Shown here piece after piece: positions 17,080-25,343 of a stretch of 64,000 nucleotides of DNA. The position numbers and the translations under genes are program-made. Position 1 is the first letter of the stretch. Each line of letters begins with the position of its first letter. A model generated the notes under the pieces. The model ran no database searches and was not told the DNA's origin. It was given only the letters and a program-made list of their open reading frames with translations. Source of the stretch: Rhodoferax sp. TH121 (GTDB taxonomy: Bacteria > Pseudomonadota > Gammaproteobacteria > Burkholderiales > Burkholderiaceae_C); NCBI RefSeq assembly GCF_002251855.1, contig NZ_NOXW01000021.1, positions 310,001 through 374,000 on the forward strand. Reading direction: 5' to 3'.

Positions 17080-18306
17080 ATGCAACTGATCGAACGTCTC
17101 AAACCCTGGCTGCACGACGTGGCCAGCATCCCCTGGCGGGACGCCGCCCTTACCCTGCGCGAGCGCTTCCGCGAAGACCGCCTAGGCCTCACTGCCAGCA
17201 GCCTCACCTTCACCACAACCATTGCGCTGGTGCCCTTTATTACCGTGGCGCTGGCGGTGTTCACCGCCTTCCCCATGTTTGCCAAGTTTCAGGACGTGCT
17301 GCAGAAGTGGCTGATTGAAAGCCTGGTGCCCGACAACATCGCCCGCCAGGTGCTGGGCTACCTGAACCAGTTTGCCGGCAAGGCCAGCCGCCTGGGCGCT
17401 GCGGGCCTGGCCATTCTGCTAGGCACCGCGCTGGCACTCATCTTCACCATCGACCGCACGCTCAACAGCATCTGGCGCGTGCGCAAGCGCCGTCCTCTGG
17501 GCCAGCGCGTGCTGATCTACTGGGCCGCCATGACCTTGGGGCCGCTGCTGCTGGGGGCCAGCCTGTCGCTCACGTCGTATGCCGTGTCGGCCTCCAAGGG
17601 GGTGGTGGGCGGGCTGCCCGGTGGCGTGAGCCTGCTGCTGGACAGCCTGCAGTTTGTGCTGGTGGCGGCTGGCATGGCGGCCATGTTTCACTACGTGCCC
17701 AACACCCAGGTGCGCTGGGGCCACGCCTGGATGGGTGGCCTGTTTGTGTCGGCTGGCATGGAGCTGGCGCGCAAGGGCCTGGCCCTGTACCTGAGCAAGG
17801 TGCCCACCTATTCGGTGGTCTACGGCGCCTTTGCCACCGTGCCCATCTTGCTGATCTGGATCTATGTGGCCTGGGTCATCGTGCTGCTGGGTGCGGCGCT
17901 CACCGCCTATCTGCCCAGCCTGATTGCCGGTGTGCCGCGCCGCCGTTTGGGCCACGGCTGGCAGTTCCAGCTGGCGCTGGAATCCTTGCAAATGCTGGAG
18001 CGCGCCCGCACCAGCGCCGACAAGGGCCTGACCCTGACCCAGATGCGCACCATCATGCAGGTGGACCCGCTGCGCCTGGAGCCGGTGCTGCAAATGCTGG
18101 TGGACCTGGACTGGGTGGGCCAGCTCAGCGAAGCCGGTGCGCATGGCGCCCAAGCCCGCTACGTGCTGCTGGCCGACCCGGACAGCACGGTGCTGGAGCC
18201 GCTGATGCGCGCGGCGCTGCTCAAGCCCGATGCGGTCACCGAGAATTTATGGAAAATTGGCCGCTGGCCTGCAACTACGCTGCGTGAGGCGCTACAGAAA
18301 GAGTAG
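17080..18306 (+). CDS. YihY/BrkB family inner membrane protein
   Basis: A 408-residue protein with about six transmembrane segments (roughly residues 40-65, 105-130, 150-175, 188-210, 220-235 and 250-285). The family signature GLTASSLTFTTTIALVPF lies near residues 36-53. It continues into a cytoplasmic C-terminal winged-helix-like region (about 300-400, LTQMRTIMQVDPLRLEP). The YihY family was once called RNase BN, but that activity is not supported; function is uncertain. The gene is the last housekeeping-like gene before the 18.3-20.9 kb insert. Confidence 0.85.
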   Translation: MQLIERLKPWLHDVASIPWRDAALTLRERFREDRLGLTASSLTFTTTIALVPFITVALAVFTAFPMFAKFQDVLQKWLIESLVPDNIARQVLGYLNQFAGKASRLGAAGLAILLGTALALIFTIDRTLNSIWRVRKRRPLGQRVLIYWAAMTLGPLLLGASLSLTSYAVSASKGVVGGLPGGVSLLLDSLQFVLVAAGMAAMFHYVPNTQVRWGHAWMGGLFVSAGMELARKGLALYLSKVPTYSVVYGAFATVPILLIWIYVAWVIVLLGAALTAYLPSLIAGVPRRRLGHGWQFQLALESLQMLERARTSADKGLTLTQMRTIMQVDPLRLEPVLQMLVDLDWVGQLSEAGAHGAQARYVLLADPDSTVLEPLMRAALLKPDAVTENLWKIGRWPATTLREALQKE

Positions 18307-18487
18307 CAATCGTTGCGTTGCAGTCGTGGGTGTTACGGGGGGCTGTGGTTGCCGCCTCTCGCTTTAACTGGCAGGAGTTTTGGCGGTATGCGACCCGAAG
18401 CGGTCTTATGACATCTCTGATTCAAGGCTGGAAAGCGTACGCTCAAAATAGCCCCAAAAAGGCGGATTCAGTATCTTTGACTCTGAT

Positions 18488-19204
18488 TCAGGGGAATGCG
18501 ACTAGGATGGCTTGCTCAAAAGCCAGCGCGCGGCTACACAGAGTCGTTAAGTCGCCCCATCGCGTGGCGACCGCGTTTGCAGCGGCTAGGCGGCTCTTGC
18601 GGTCCTTCTTGTTAACTCGCTGATTGAGCGGTAACACCGACATCTGGGCTTCAATGGTTGGGTTGCACTCGAGACTCGCGAGCAAGGCGTGACCGGCGGG
18701 CAACTTGGCCGCAGCCTGCCAGGCGCCCGTGTTCATTGCGGGGATGCACACCACAGTCTTGGCACCGGGTATTGCCGGATCCAGCCAAGACTGCAACACA
18801 GCGTTCAGGTCGTCAGGCGGCAGGAGTGCGGGAGGGCAGTGGGTAGGGCATGGCAAAGGTTGCCAGCCTTCGGCGGTGACACTGGCGTTCGTGTAAGGTG
18901 GGCGCAGGTTTGCGTAAGAGAAAGTAGCTACGTCAGCATCCAGTTGGATTACGATGCCATCGAAGGTCGATAGGGTGGGGTCGTCCTCTACTAGGCCCCC
19001 ATTTGGGCGGCATCGGGCAGCCTGTTGCTTGCACCACTTCAGGACCCCGCCCCAGCCGGTGCCCATGTCGGGCCTAGTAGCTTCGGGCTGTAGTTGATTC
19101 AACACGAAGGTACGAGGAGCAAGAATGCTCTTCAGTGCAGCATGAATTACATCCAACTCTGTCTTGCCTTCGGCGATCAAGGCAATTCGCAACGGACTAG
19201 ACAT
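18488..19204 (-). CDS. TOPRIM-like protein of a two-gene ATPase system
   Basis: A 238-residue protein. Its N-terminus IALIAEGKTELDVIHAAL has the invariant Glu (Glu12) of TOPRIM domains, and IVIQLDADVATF gives the DxD pair (Asp89, Asp91). A later segment, CIPAMNTGAWQAAA, resembles the region where DUF4276 proteins carry a conserved EAW motif, though here the Glu is replaced. TOPRIM proteins cut or bind nucleic acid in OLD, Gabija and PARIS-like systems; a nuclease function is inferred, not shown. The start overlaps the ATPase stop by 8 nt, so the two are translationally coupled. No family name is assigned. Base use looks AT-richer than the neighbours. Confidence 0.7.
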   Translation of the reverse strand: MSSPLRIALIAEGKTELDVIHAALKSILAPRTFVLNQLQPEATRPDMGTGWGGVLKWCKQQAARCRPNGGLVEDDPTLSTFDGIVIQLDADVATFSYANLRPPYTNASVTAEGWQPLPCPTHCPPALLPPDDLNAVLQSWLDPAIPGAKTVVCIPAMNTGAWQAAAKLPAGHALLASLECNPTIEAQMSVLPLNQRVNKKDRKSRLAAANAVATRWGDLTTLCSRALAFEQAILVAFP

Positions 19205-20402
19205 TCGGTACCGCCCCCAGGTGCCCCATCATCCACAAGCGCGAAAGCGGGTATTCACGATTCAGGGCTTTCAGCTCTACCGTCGGGTTCAGCCTTCGCA
19301 CCACGGTGTGGCCGTTACTGTCCCTGTCAACGGCGAATAGCCGAACTTCGTCATTGTCCAGATCCAGTCCGTCCAGCACTGCAGGGTTGTGTGCCGTAAA
19401 CATCAGCTGCCGCTTGGGTCTGGACGAACCTCTATCTGCGCCCGAACGTACCTGAGTAAGCCAGCTCACCAGTCGCTCGGTCAAAGCGGTGACCAGCCGA
19501 GGGTTCAAAGCCTGATCCAGATTGTCGATGGCCACAAGTGCAGGGCTGCGCGGCGACAAGCACAGCGCGGCGGTAAACAAAACGTACAGCACACCTTCGC
19601 TGGCGTCAAAAGCCGTCAGTTCGTTGCGGCTGGTGGCCATAAAGCGGTCGGTGAACTTTAAGACCTCTTGGCTGCGAGCCACCGATGGCGAGAGGAGCGC
19701 CTGCACGCTGCGCGAGGTGCCAACGTCCGCAGCCCAATCCACAAGGCCAAGGAGGTCCTCCAGCAAATCACCTTGGGACTCGTCGGCGAAACGTTTCAAG
19801 TCGGCTACCGCCTCCGCTAACCTCCCCCCTGACAAACCCAGCGGTTCACGTGTCTGCGGGTCGGGCAGTATGCCGCGCAAAGTGGGCGTATTGGGGCAGT
19901 AGATCGCGTACTGCTGCAGTTGTTGCAGCATCCAAGTCGCTGGGCTTTCAGCGGGCAGTTCCACTAACTTGAGCGCCGCGAGGCCGGCTTTTGGGTTGAG
20001 ATTGCCTTTGCTGCGAACCCCATCGGTCAGGATGGTTTGCAGGCCATCTGTCAGCGTCTCGGTCTTGAACGACCAGGCTGGATCTGGGGAATCCAGCGGG
20101 TTCAATAAGCTGACCTTATAGGTGGCACCACTCTCAGCCACAGCTTCCAGACCAATGTGCGGCAGACTACGAAAGTCATGAAAAGACGATTTGAAAAGTC
20201 GCGGCAAGCCTGGGCGCACGCCACGTCGCTGCAGTGCCTCATCGTCCACGGAGCCATTGGCGGCGGCCCCCAGCACGCCCAAGGCCTCCAGCACGTTACT
20301 CTTGCCCACGCCGTTCGCGCCAATGAAGCAGTTCACCACACCCAGCTCAATATCTAGTTCTGTGATGGACTTGAAGCCGCGAATCTTCAATTGTCGAATC
20401 AT
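19197..20402 (-). CDS. AAA family ATPase (AAA_15/AAA_21 type)
   Basis: A 401-residue SMC/RecF-like ATPase. The N-terminal IRQLKIRGFKSITELDIELG leads to Walker A GANGVGKS (28-35). A signature-like DASEG lies at 266-270, and Walker B LVAIDNLDQ at 289-296, where Asn stands in place of the usual catalytic Glu (IDE). FTAHNPAVLDGLD forms the H-loop. The whole layout resembles OLD/PARIS-type ATPases. It shares an operon with the TOPRIM-like gene (8-nt overlap). GGAGAAG lies 5-6 nt upstream of the ATG at 20402. The role is inferred to be a sensor/effector ATPase of a defence system. Confidence 0.8.
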   Translation of the reverse strand: MIRQLKIRGFKSITELDIELGVVNCFIGANGVGKSNVLEALGVLGAAANGSVDDEALQRRGVRPGLPRLFKSSFHDFRSLPHIGLEAVAESGATYKVSLLNPLDSPDPAWSFKTETLTDGLQTILTDGVRSKGNLNPKAGLAALKLVELPAESPATWMLQQLQQYAIYCPNTPTLRGILPDPQTREPLGLSGGRLAEAVADLKRFADESQGDLLEDLLGLVDWAADVGTSRSVQALLSPSVARSQEVLKFTDRFMATSRNELTAFDASEGVLYVLFTAALCLSPRSPALVAIDNLDQALNPRLVTALTERLVSWLTQVRSGADRGSSRPKRQLMFTAHNPAVLDGLDLDNDEVRLFAVDRDSNGHTVVRRLNPTVELKALNREYPLSRLWMMGHLGAVPNV

Positions 20403-20882
20403 TCATCTTCTCCGGTGTTTACTTACATTGGAAGACCAATCATGCTTGAAATAGAGGTTGTCCTCCGCATGCAAAAGCGAATCTAACTATCCGTGCCAGC
20501 TGACAGAGCTATCGCCTCTTTTCTCTAAGCCCGAAGTCGCCTGAGCTTCCTCCACGCGTTTGCGATATTGTCGCCGCGCTTTATGGCTAGTCCGGTTCAA
20601 GGTCGAGTGAATCCGCTCATTTGGGTGAAATCCAGGATCCACCGGGAGCCAACCGCGATGCAGTGGGTTCGCGGGCATACCCAAGAGCTGTCGATCGGAA
20701 ACGGCAGCTCCGGTGGCCCGGAGAAGACTCCTGGCTACCAAGCCTTTGAGCACTATTTGCAGTCCACAGATTTTGCCGCTGTTTTTTTTAAAGAAAAGAA
20801 GCCTCTAGCGTCCATCCCATCTGCGCGAGCAGCTACAAAATAAATAGCGAAATACGGCCTCCGGCCAGTTTGCTTGTCTGGC
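20403..20882. other. 480-bp AT-richer intergenic region without a convincing gene
   Basis: It holds the promoter region of the ATPase gene, a T-run at 20784-20791, and repeat copy 3. An open frame at 20487-20753 on the minus strand encodes 88 residues but matches no family I recognise and lacks a clear ribosome site. It could be a decayed gene fragment at the boundary of the insert. No IS ends or direct repeats flanking the insert were found by eye. Confidence 0.5.
20822..20849 (+). repeat. 28-nt dispersed repeat, copy 3
   Basis: Core tgcgcgagcagctacaaaat then aaatagcg. The flank GCCTCTAGCG upstream matches other copies. It lies 33 bp from the DUF962 stop, at the right edge of the ATPase/TOPRIM insert. 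Confidence 0.8.
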
Positions 20883-21224
20883 TCAAAACCGAATCTTCCC
20901 GACCCAGATGTCCCGGTACATGCACCAGTCCCCCATAAAGCTGTAGAGCGGGCGTTTGAAGCTGGCGGGCTTGTTTTTTTCAAAGCCGAAGTGGCCGACC
21001 CAGGCGAAGCCGTAGCCGCACAGCAGGCCGTACAGCAAGTACAGTGGTTTGCCGGTGGCCAGCAGCATGGCCAGGCACACCAGGGTGAGCGTGGAGCCCA
21101 CAAAGTGCAGGCGGCGGCAGGTGGTGTTGCTGTGTTCGCCCAAATAGAAGGGGTAGAACTCCGCAAAGCTCTGGAAGCTGCGCGGGTCCACGGCGGTGGG
21201 GCTGGGGGTGTTGGTGGCGTCCAT
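20883..21224 (-). CDS. DUF962/Mpo1-like membrane protein
   Basis: A 113-residue protein of the Mpo1-like (DUF962) family. The family marks are SFAEFYPFYLGEHSNTTCRRLHFVG, two hydrophobic helices and GHFGFEKNKPASFKRPLYS, with His residues that may bind metal. The yeast relative Mpo1 is a dioxygenase acting on 2-hydroxy fatty acids; activity in bacteria is inferred. The ATG at 21224 has an AGGAG site upstream. The next gene, on the same strand upstream, is the alpha/beta hydrolase at 21293-22114. Confidence 0.85.
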   Translation of the reverse strand: MDATNTPSPTAVDPRSFQSFAEFYPFYLGEHSNTTCRRLHFVGSTLTLVCLAMLLATGKPLYLLYGLLCGYGFAWVGHFGFEKNKPASFKRPLYSFMGDWCMYRDIWVGKIRF

Positions 21225-21292
21225 GGTCGCTCTCCTGATCGGTAGTGCGCCATGGTCGGGCAGAGCGCTTGCACTTGGCAAGCGCGTTTGCC

Positions 21293-22114
21293 CTAGGGGC
21301 TGGCCAAAAACTGTCGCAGGGCGGACAGGGTTTGCTCCGGCGCTTCGGTCATCTGGTGGTGGCCCACGGGCACCATGTGCAGCTCGGTGCGGGCTGTGCG
21401 TTGGCGGGCTACGGCCAATAGCAGCTGTGCGGCTTTGGGTGTGGTCATCTGGTCTTGTTCACCCAGCACAAACAGCACTGGGCATTGCACCAGTGCCATG
21501 GCTTCTTCACCGTGTGCGTAGTTGTTGCAGGCCGAGAAGCCGCGGTGGAACACATTGACGGCCGTGTTGCTGGCCAACACACGCCGCCCCAGCGCCATGC
21601 CGCTGCCAAACACCCAGGTGCCCGGCCCCAGTGCCGAGGGCGGCGCGGCCAGCGTGCTGCGTGAAAACACGTTCACCATGGTCAGCGCTTTCAGGGGTTC
21701 ATTCAGGGATGTCTCTAGCAGCGCGGGCGACACCTTCATGGGATAGGCCGTGCCGACCAGCACCAGGTGGGTGGCGCGCTCTTTCAGGCGTGCAGCCGCT
21801 TCCAGCGCAATGAGCGAGCCCCAGCTGTGGCCCACCAGTGCTGCTTTGCCCACGCCCGCAGCATCCAGCAGCGCGACGATGAAATCAGCCGCTTCTTCCA
21901 CGCTGGCAGGAGCTTCGCCGCCGCTGCGGCAGTGGCCGGGCAGGTCCACGGCGAGCACGTTGTAGCCGTGGTGGGCTAGGTATCGGCTTTGCAGAATCCA
22001 GACGCTGTGGTCGTTGAGCACGCCGTGGATAAACACCACGGTGGGTTTGGCAGCGTCAAAAGGTTTGCCACCGGTGTAGCAGTAGGCCTTGGCGCCGTTG
22101 ACGAAGAGTTCCAT
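21293..22114 (-). CDS. Alpha/beta hydrolase
   Basis: A 273-residue hydrolase of the alpha/beta fold. The oxyanion segment FIHGVLND, the nucleophile elbow GHSWGS with Ser97, the acid in VLGEQDQMT and the late His in VGHHQMTE make the full triad. Substrate is not determined. It starts 2 bp downstream of the metY stop on the same strand, so it is probably co-transcribed with metY. No signal peptide is seen, so it is cytoplasmic. Confidence 0.88.
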   Translation of the reverse strand: MELFVNGAKAYCYTGGKPFDAAKPTVVFIHGVLNDHSVWILQSRYLAHHGYNVLAVDLPGHCRSGGEAPASVEEAADFIVALLDAAGVGKAALVGHSWGSLIALEAAARLKERATHLVLVGTAYPMKVSPALLETSLNEPLKALTMVNVFSRSTLAAPPSALGPGTWVFGSGMALGRRVLASNTAVNVFHRGFSACNNYAHGEEAMALVQCPVLFVLGEQDQMTTPKAAQLLLAVARQRTARTELHMVPVGHHQMTEAPEQTLSALRQFLASP

Positions 22115-22116
22115 GG

Positions 22117-23430
22117 TCAGGCTCCTGCTTTCTCGGCCGCCTTGAGCGCGCGTTTCAGGTCGTCGATCAAATCGTCCGGGTCTTCCAAGCCGATGGACAG
22201 GCGGATGGTGCCCTGGGTGATGCCACCGGCGGCCAGTGCCTCGTCGCTCATGCGGAAGTGGGTGGTGCTGGCGGGGTGGATGACCAGGCTGCGGCAGTCG
22301 CCCACATTGGCCAGGTGGCTAAAGACCTTGAGTGTTTCGATGAACTTCTTGCCTTGTTCGCGGTTGCCCTTCAGGTCAAAGCTGAACACGGAGCCGGCGC
22401 CTTTGGGCAGCAGCTTTTGCGCCAGTGCGTGGCTGGGGTGGCTTTCCAGCAGCGGGTGGCCAACGCGGCCCACAAAGGGCTGGCTGGCCAGGAATTGCAC
22501 CACCTTCTCGGTGTTGCTGATGTGGCGCGCCATGCGCAGGCCCAGCGTTTCGATGCCCTGCAAAATCAGCCACGCAGTGTGTGGGCTCATGCAAGCGCCA
22601 AAGTCGCGCAGGCCTTCGCGCCGTGCGCGCAGCAGGAAGGCGCCCACGGTGCTTTCCTCGCTGAAGTTCATGTGGTGGAAGCCCTCGTAGGGCGCGGCCA
22701 GCTCGGCAAATTTGCCGCTGGCCTCAAACGCACGCGCCCAGTCAAAGCTGCCACCGTCCACCACCACACCGCCAATCACGGTGCCGTGGCCGCTGAGGAA
22801 CTTGGTGGCCGAGTGGTAGACCAAATCGGCGCCTTGGCTCAAGGGCTGTACCAGCCAAGGCGAGGTGAGGGTGGAGTCCACCAGCAGCGGCACGCCGGCC
22901 TCGTGCGCAATCTGTGCAATGGTGGGCGTGTCCAGCACGTCCAGGCCGGGGTTGCCCACCGTCTCGCCAAAAAACAGACGGGTGTTGGGGCGCACCGCGG
23001 CGCGCCAGCCGTCCACATCGCCCGGCTTCACAAAGGTAGTTTCAATGCCAAAGCGCCGCAGTGTGTAGTGCAGCAGGTTTTGCGAGCCGCCATAGAGCGC
23101 GGTGCTGGCCACGATGTGGCCGCCCGCGCCCATGAGGGTGGCGATGGCCAGGTGTAGCGCGGCCTGGCCGCTGGAGGTGGCAATGGCGCCAATGCCACCT
23201 TCGAGTGCTGCCATGCGTTGCTCAAACACGGCGTTGGTGGGGTTGCTGATGCGGCTGTAGACGTGGCCTGCGCGCTCCAGGTTGAACAGCGACTGCGCAT
23301 GTTCGCTGGACTCGAACACAAACGAAGTGGTGAGGTGGATGGGCACTGCGCGGGCACCCGTGGTGGGGTCGGGCGCGGCACCGGCGTGCAGGGCCAGGGT
23401 GTCAAAGCCGGGGTCAGCGTAACCAGGCAT
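22117..23430 (-). CDS. metY: O-acetylhomoserine aminocarboxypropyltransferase (sulfhydrylase)
   Basis: A 437-residue PLP enzyme of the Cys/Met metabolism family, making homocysteine from O-acetylhomoserine and sulfide. The PLP Lys is Lys210 in YHSATKFLSGHG. The start FDTLALHAGAAPDPTTGARAVPI and the residues VYSRISNPTN, SSGQAALHLA and DSTLTSPWLVQPL are typical, and the length fits MetY rather than MetZ (about 400). The last gene of this strand pair is the alpha/beta hydrolase, 2 bp downstream. A cystathionine-type role cannot be excluded from sequence alone. Confidence 0.92.
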   Translation of the reverse strand: MPGYADPGFDTLALHAGAAPDPTTGARAVPIHLTTSFVFESSEHAQSLFNLERAGHVYSRISNPTNAVFEQRMAALEGGIGAIATSSGQAALHLAIATLMGAGGHIVASTALYGGSQNLLHYTLRRFGIETTFVKPGDVDGWRAAVRPNTRLFFGETVGNPGLDVLDTPTIAQIAHEAGVPLLVDSTLTSPWLVQPLSQGADLVYHSATKFLSGHGTVIGGVVVDGGSFDWARAFEASGKFAELAAPYEGFHHMNFSEESTVGAFLLRARREGLRDFGACMSPHTAWLILQGIETLGLRMARHISNTEKVVQFLASQPFVGRVGHPLLESHPSHALAQKLLPKGAGSVFSFDLKGNREQGKKFIETLKVFSHLANVGDCRSLVIHPASTTHFRMSDEALAAGGITQGTIRLSIGLEDPDDLIDDLKRALKAAEKAGA

Positions 23431-23531
23431 GGGGTTCTCCGGTGAAAGTCACTTGGTAATCGGGATGAAACTGGGGCATTGTGGGCTATATTTGATGCAC
23501 TGTTTCAATCCCTGTGCCACGAGGAAACCCC

Positions 23532-23999
23532 ATGAAAGTCAGCGATATCCTGCGCGTCAAAGGCGGTACGCTTTTCACCACCACGCCAGAGGACAGCCTG
23601 GCCGATGCCGCCCAGCTGATGGCCGAGAAGGATATTGGCTCGCTGGTGGTTATTTCCCACGGCTTGGTGGTAGGCATGCTGACCTTCCGCGAGGTGATTC
23701 AGGCCGTCGTCAAAAACGGCGGCTCCTTCGGTACCACCAGCGTCTACCGCGCCATGGACCCCGGCCCACTGACCTGCACCATGGAAACCGAGATGGACGA
23801 GGTGCGCCGGATGATGCTGGAGCGCCACGCGCGCTATATGCCCGTGATCGACAACCGCCTGCTCATGGGGGTGATCAGTTTCTACGACGTGGCCAAGGCC
23901 GTGGTGGACAGCCAGAATTTCGAGAACAAGATGCTCAAGGCCTACATCCGAGACTGGCCTGAAGGTGAGGCTGAAAAGCCCCAGGCAGAAAACACCTGA
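23532..23999 (+). CDS. CBS-domain protein
   Basis: A 155-residue protein made of two CBS repeats (about residues 8-60 and 73-130). Marks are LADAAQLMAEKDIGSLVVI, VVGMLTFREV, ERHARYMPVID and LMGVISFYDVAKAV. CBS pairs usually bind adenosyl ligands and act as energy sensors. It has no catalytic domain. The ATG at 23532 has a GAGGAA site upstream. The stop is 2 bp from the stop of the convergent phaZ gene. It is divergent from metY. Confidence 0.9.
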   Translation: MKVSDILRVKGGTLFTTTPEDSLADAAQLMAEKDIGSLVVISHGLVVGMLTFREVIQAVVKNGGSFGTTSVYRAMDPGPLTCTMETEMDEVRRMMLERHARYMPVIDNRLLMGVISFYDVAKAVVDSQNFENKMLKAYIRDWPEGEAEKPQAENT

Positions 24000-24001
24000 G
24001 C

Positions 24002-25219
24002 CTAGTTGTCGTTTGCGTGGATCATGTCCCGCACCCGCGGGTAGATTTGCTGGTTCCACTTGCGTCCACTGAACACACCATAGTGCCCGACCCCGGTTTG
24101 CACATGGTGTGTTTTTTTATAGGGGCGCACGCCGCTGCATAAATCTTGCGCAGCCACCGTCTGGCCCACGGCACAAATGTCGTCGCGCTCGCCTTCCACG
24201 GTCATCAGCGCCGTGCGGCGAATGGCTGCAGGGTTGACGATACGGTCTTTGTAGCTGAGCTTGCCTAGTGGCAGGTCGTAGGTCTGGAACACTTTCTCCA
24301 CCGTCTCCAGATAAAACTCGGCCGGCAGGTCGTTCACCGCGAGGTACTCGTCGTAGAACACGCGGATGATGTTGGCTTTCTCCAGATCACCGTTCACCAG
24401 GTGCTGGTACAGGTCTTTGAAGGACTGCTTGTGGCGGTCCAGGTTCATGCTCAAAAACGCGCTGAGTTGCACAAAGCCCGGGTAGACGCGGCGCATGTAG
24501 CCAGCGTGCGGCAGGGGTACGTGGCTGATCAGGTTCTTCTCAAACCAGTCAATGGGTTTGCTCACCGCCAGCTTGTTGACCTCGGTCGGGTTCACGCGGC
24601 AGTCCACCGGACCCGCCATCAGCGTCAGGCTGCGCGGTTGGGCCGGGTCGTCGTCTTCGGCCATGAGGGCCGTGGCCGCCAGTGCTGCCACGCAGGGCTG
24701 ACACACCGCAATCACATGGGTGCCCGGGCCGATGGTTTGGGTGAAGCGGATCATGTGGGCTATGTAATCGTCCAGCCCAAACGGGCCATGGCGCAGCGCC
24801 ACATCGCGGGCGTTGTGCCAGTCAGTGATGTACACGTCGTGGTCTTGCAGCAGCGTGCGCGCGGTCTCGCGCAACAGCGTGGCAAAGTGGCCGGAGAGCG
24901 GCGCCACCAGCAGCACCTTGGGCTGGGGCTCTGCCGTGGCCTCCTGTTTTTGGAAGTGGAGCAGGGTGCCAAAGGGCATGCTCAGCACGGCGTGTTCTGC
25001 CACCGCAATCTCACGGTCGCCCACCTTGACGCTGTCGATGCCATAGGCGGGGCGGGTGTGGGTGAGCCGCAGGCGCGACAGCACTTCCATACCCGCGGCC
25101 ATTTTGCGCAGCATGCTGCCTTCGGTCTGGTTCATCCACAGCGAGGCGCCCAGGCTTTGTGCCATCAGGCGCAGGGGCGAGGTGAGGTCGGACTGGGTTT
25201 GGTAGGCCTGGTACAGCAT
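24002..25219 (-). CDS. phaZ: Intracellular polyhydroxyalkanoate depolymerase
   Basis: A 405-residue enzyme that hydrolyses stored polyhydroxybutyrate granules. The nucleophile Cys is in VCQPC (around residues 173-176), as in Cys-type intracellular depolymerases such as R. eutropha PhaZ1. The acid is in EGERDDICAVGQT and His in GVGHYGVFSG. N-terminal QAYQTQSDLTSPLR also matches the family. The ATG at 25219 gives the standard start; an upstream frame to 25375 adds 52 unlike residues. It is divergent from a GST gene. phaR at 51182 is the likely matching regulator elsewhere in the window. Confidence 0.93.
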   Translation of the reverse strand: MLYQAYQTQSDLTSPLRLMAQSLGASLWMNQTEGSMLRKMAAGMEVLSRLRLTHTRPAYGIDSVKVGDREIAVAEHAVLSMPFGTLLHFQKQEATAEPQPKVLLVAPLSGHFATLLRETARTLLQDHDVYITDWHNARDVALRHGPFGLDDYIAHMIRFTQTIGPGTHVIAVCQPCVAALAATALMAEDDDPAQPRSLTLMAGPVDCRVNPTEVNKLAVSKPIDWFEKNLISHVPLPHAGYMRRVYPGFVQLSAFLSMNLDRHKQSFKDLYQHLVNGDLEKANIIRVFYDEYLAVNDLPAEFYLETVEKVFQTYDLPLGKLSYKDRIVNPAAIRRTALMTVEGERDDICAVGQTVAAQDLCSGVRPYKKTHHVQTGVGHYGVFSGRKWNQQIYPRVRDMIHANDN

Positions 25220-25288
25220 GGTGGTCCTGTGGTCAAAGCGGCTTGTGGCCGGGTGAACAGCTTGCAGGCAAGTTATGGGCCAAGGTGT

Positions 25289-25304
25289 TGGCACAAGCCT
25301 TGCG
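25289..25304 (+). promoter_or_regulatory. Sigma-54 promoter candidate upstream of the GST gene
   Basis: TGGCACAAGCCTTGCG has GG at 25290-25291 and GC at 25302-25303 with exactly 10 bp between, an almost perfect RpoN element. The predicted start is near 25314, about 30 bp before the GST ATG. No NtrC-like enhancer was noticed by eye. Functional use is inferred. Confidence 0.6.
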
Positions 25305-25343
25305 ACGGGACGGGCATTCCCTTTTCCGCGCGAGGAGCATCCC

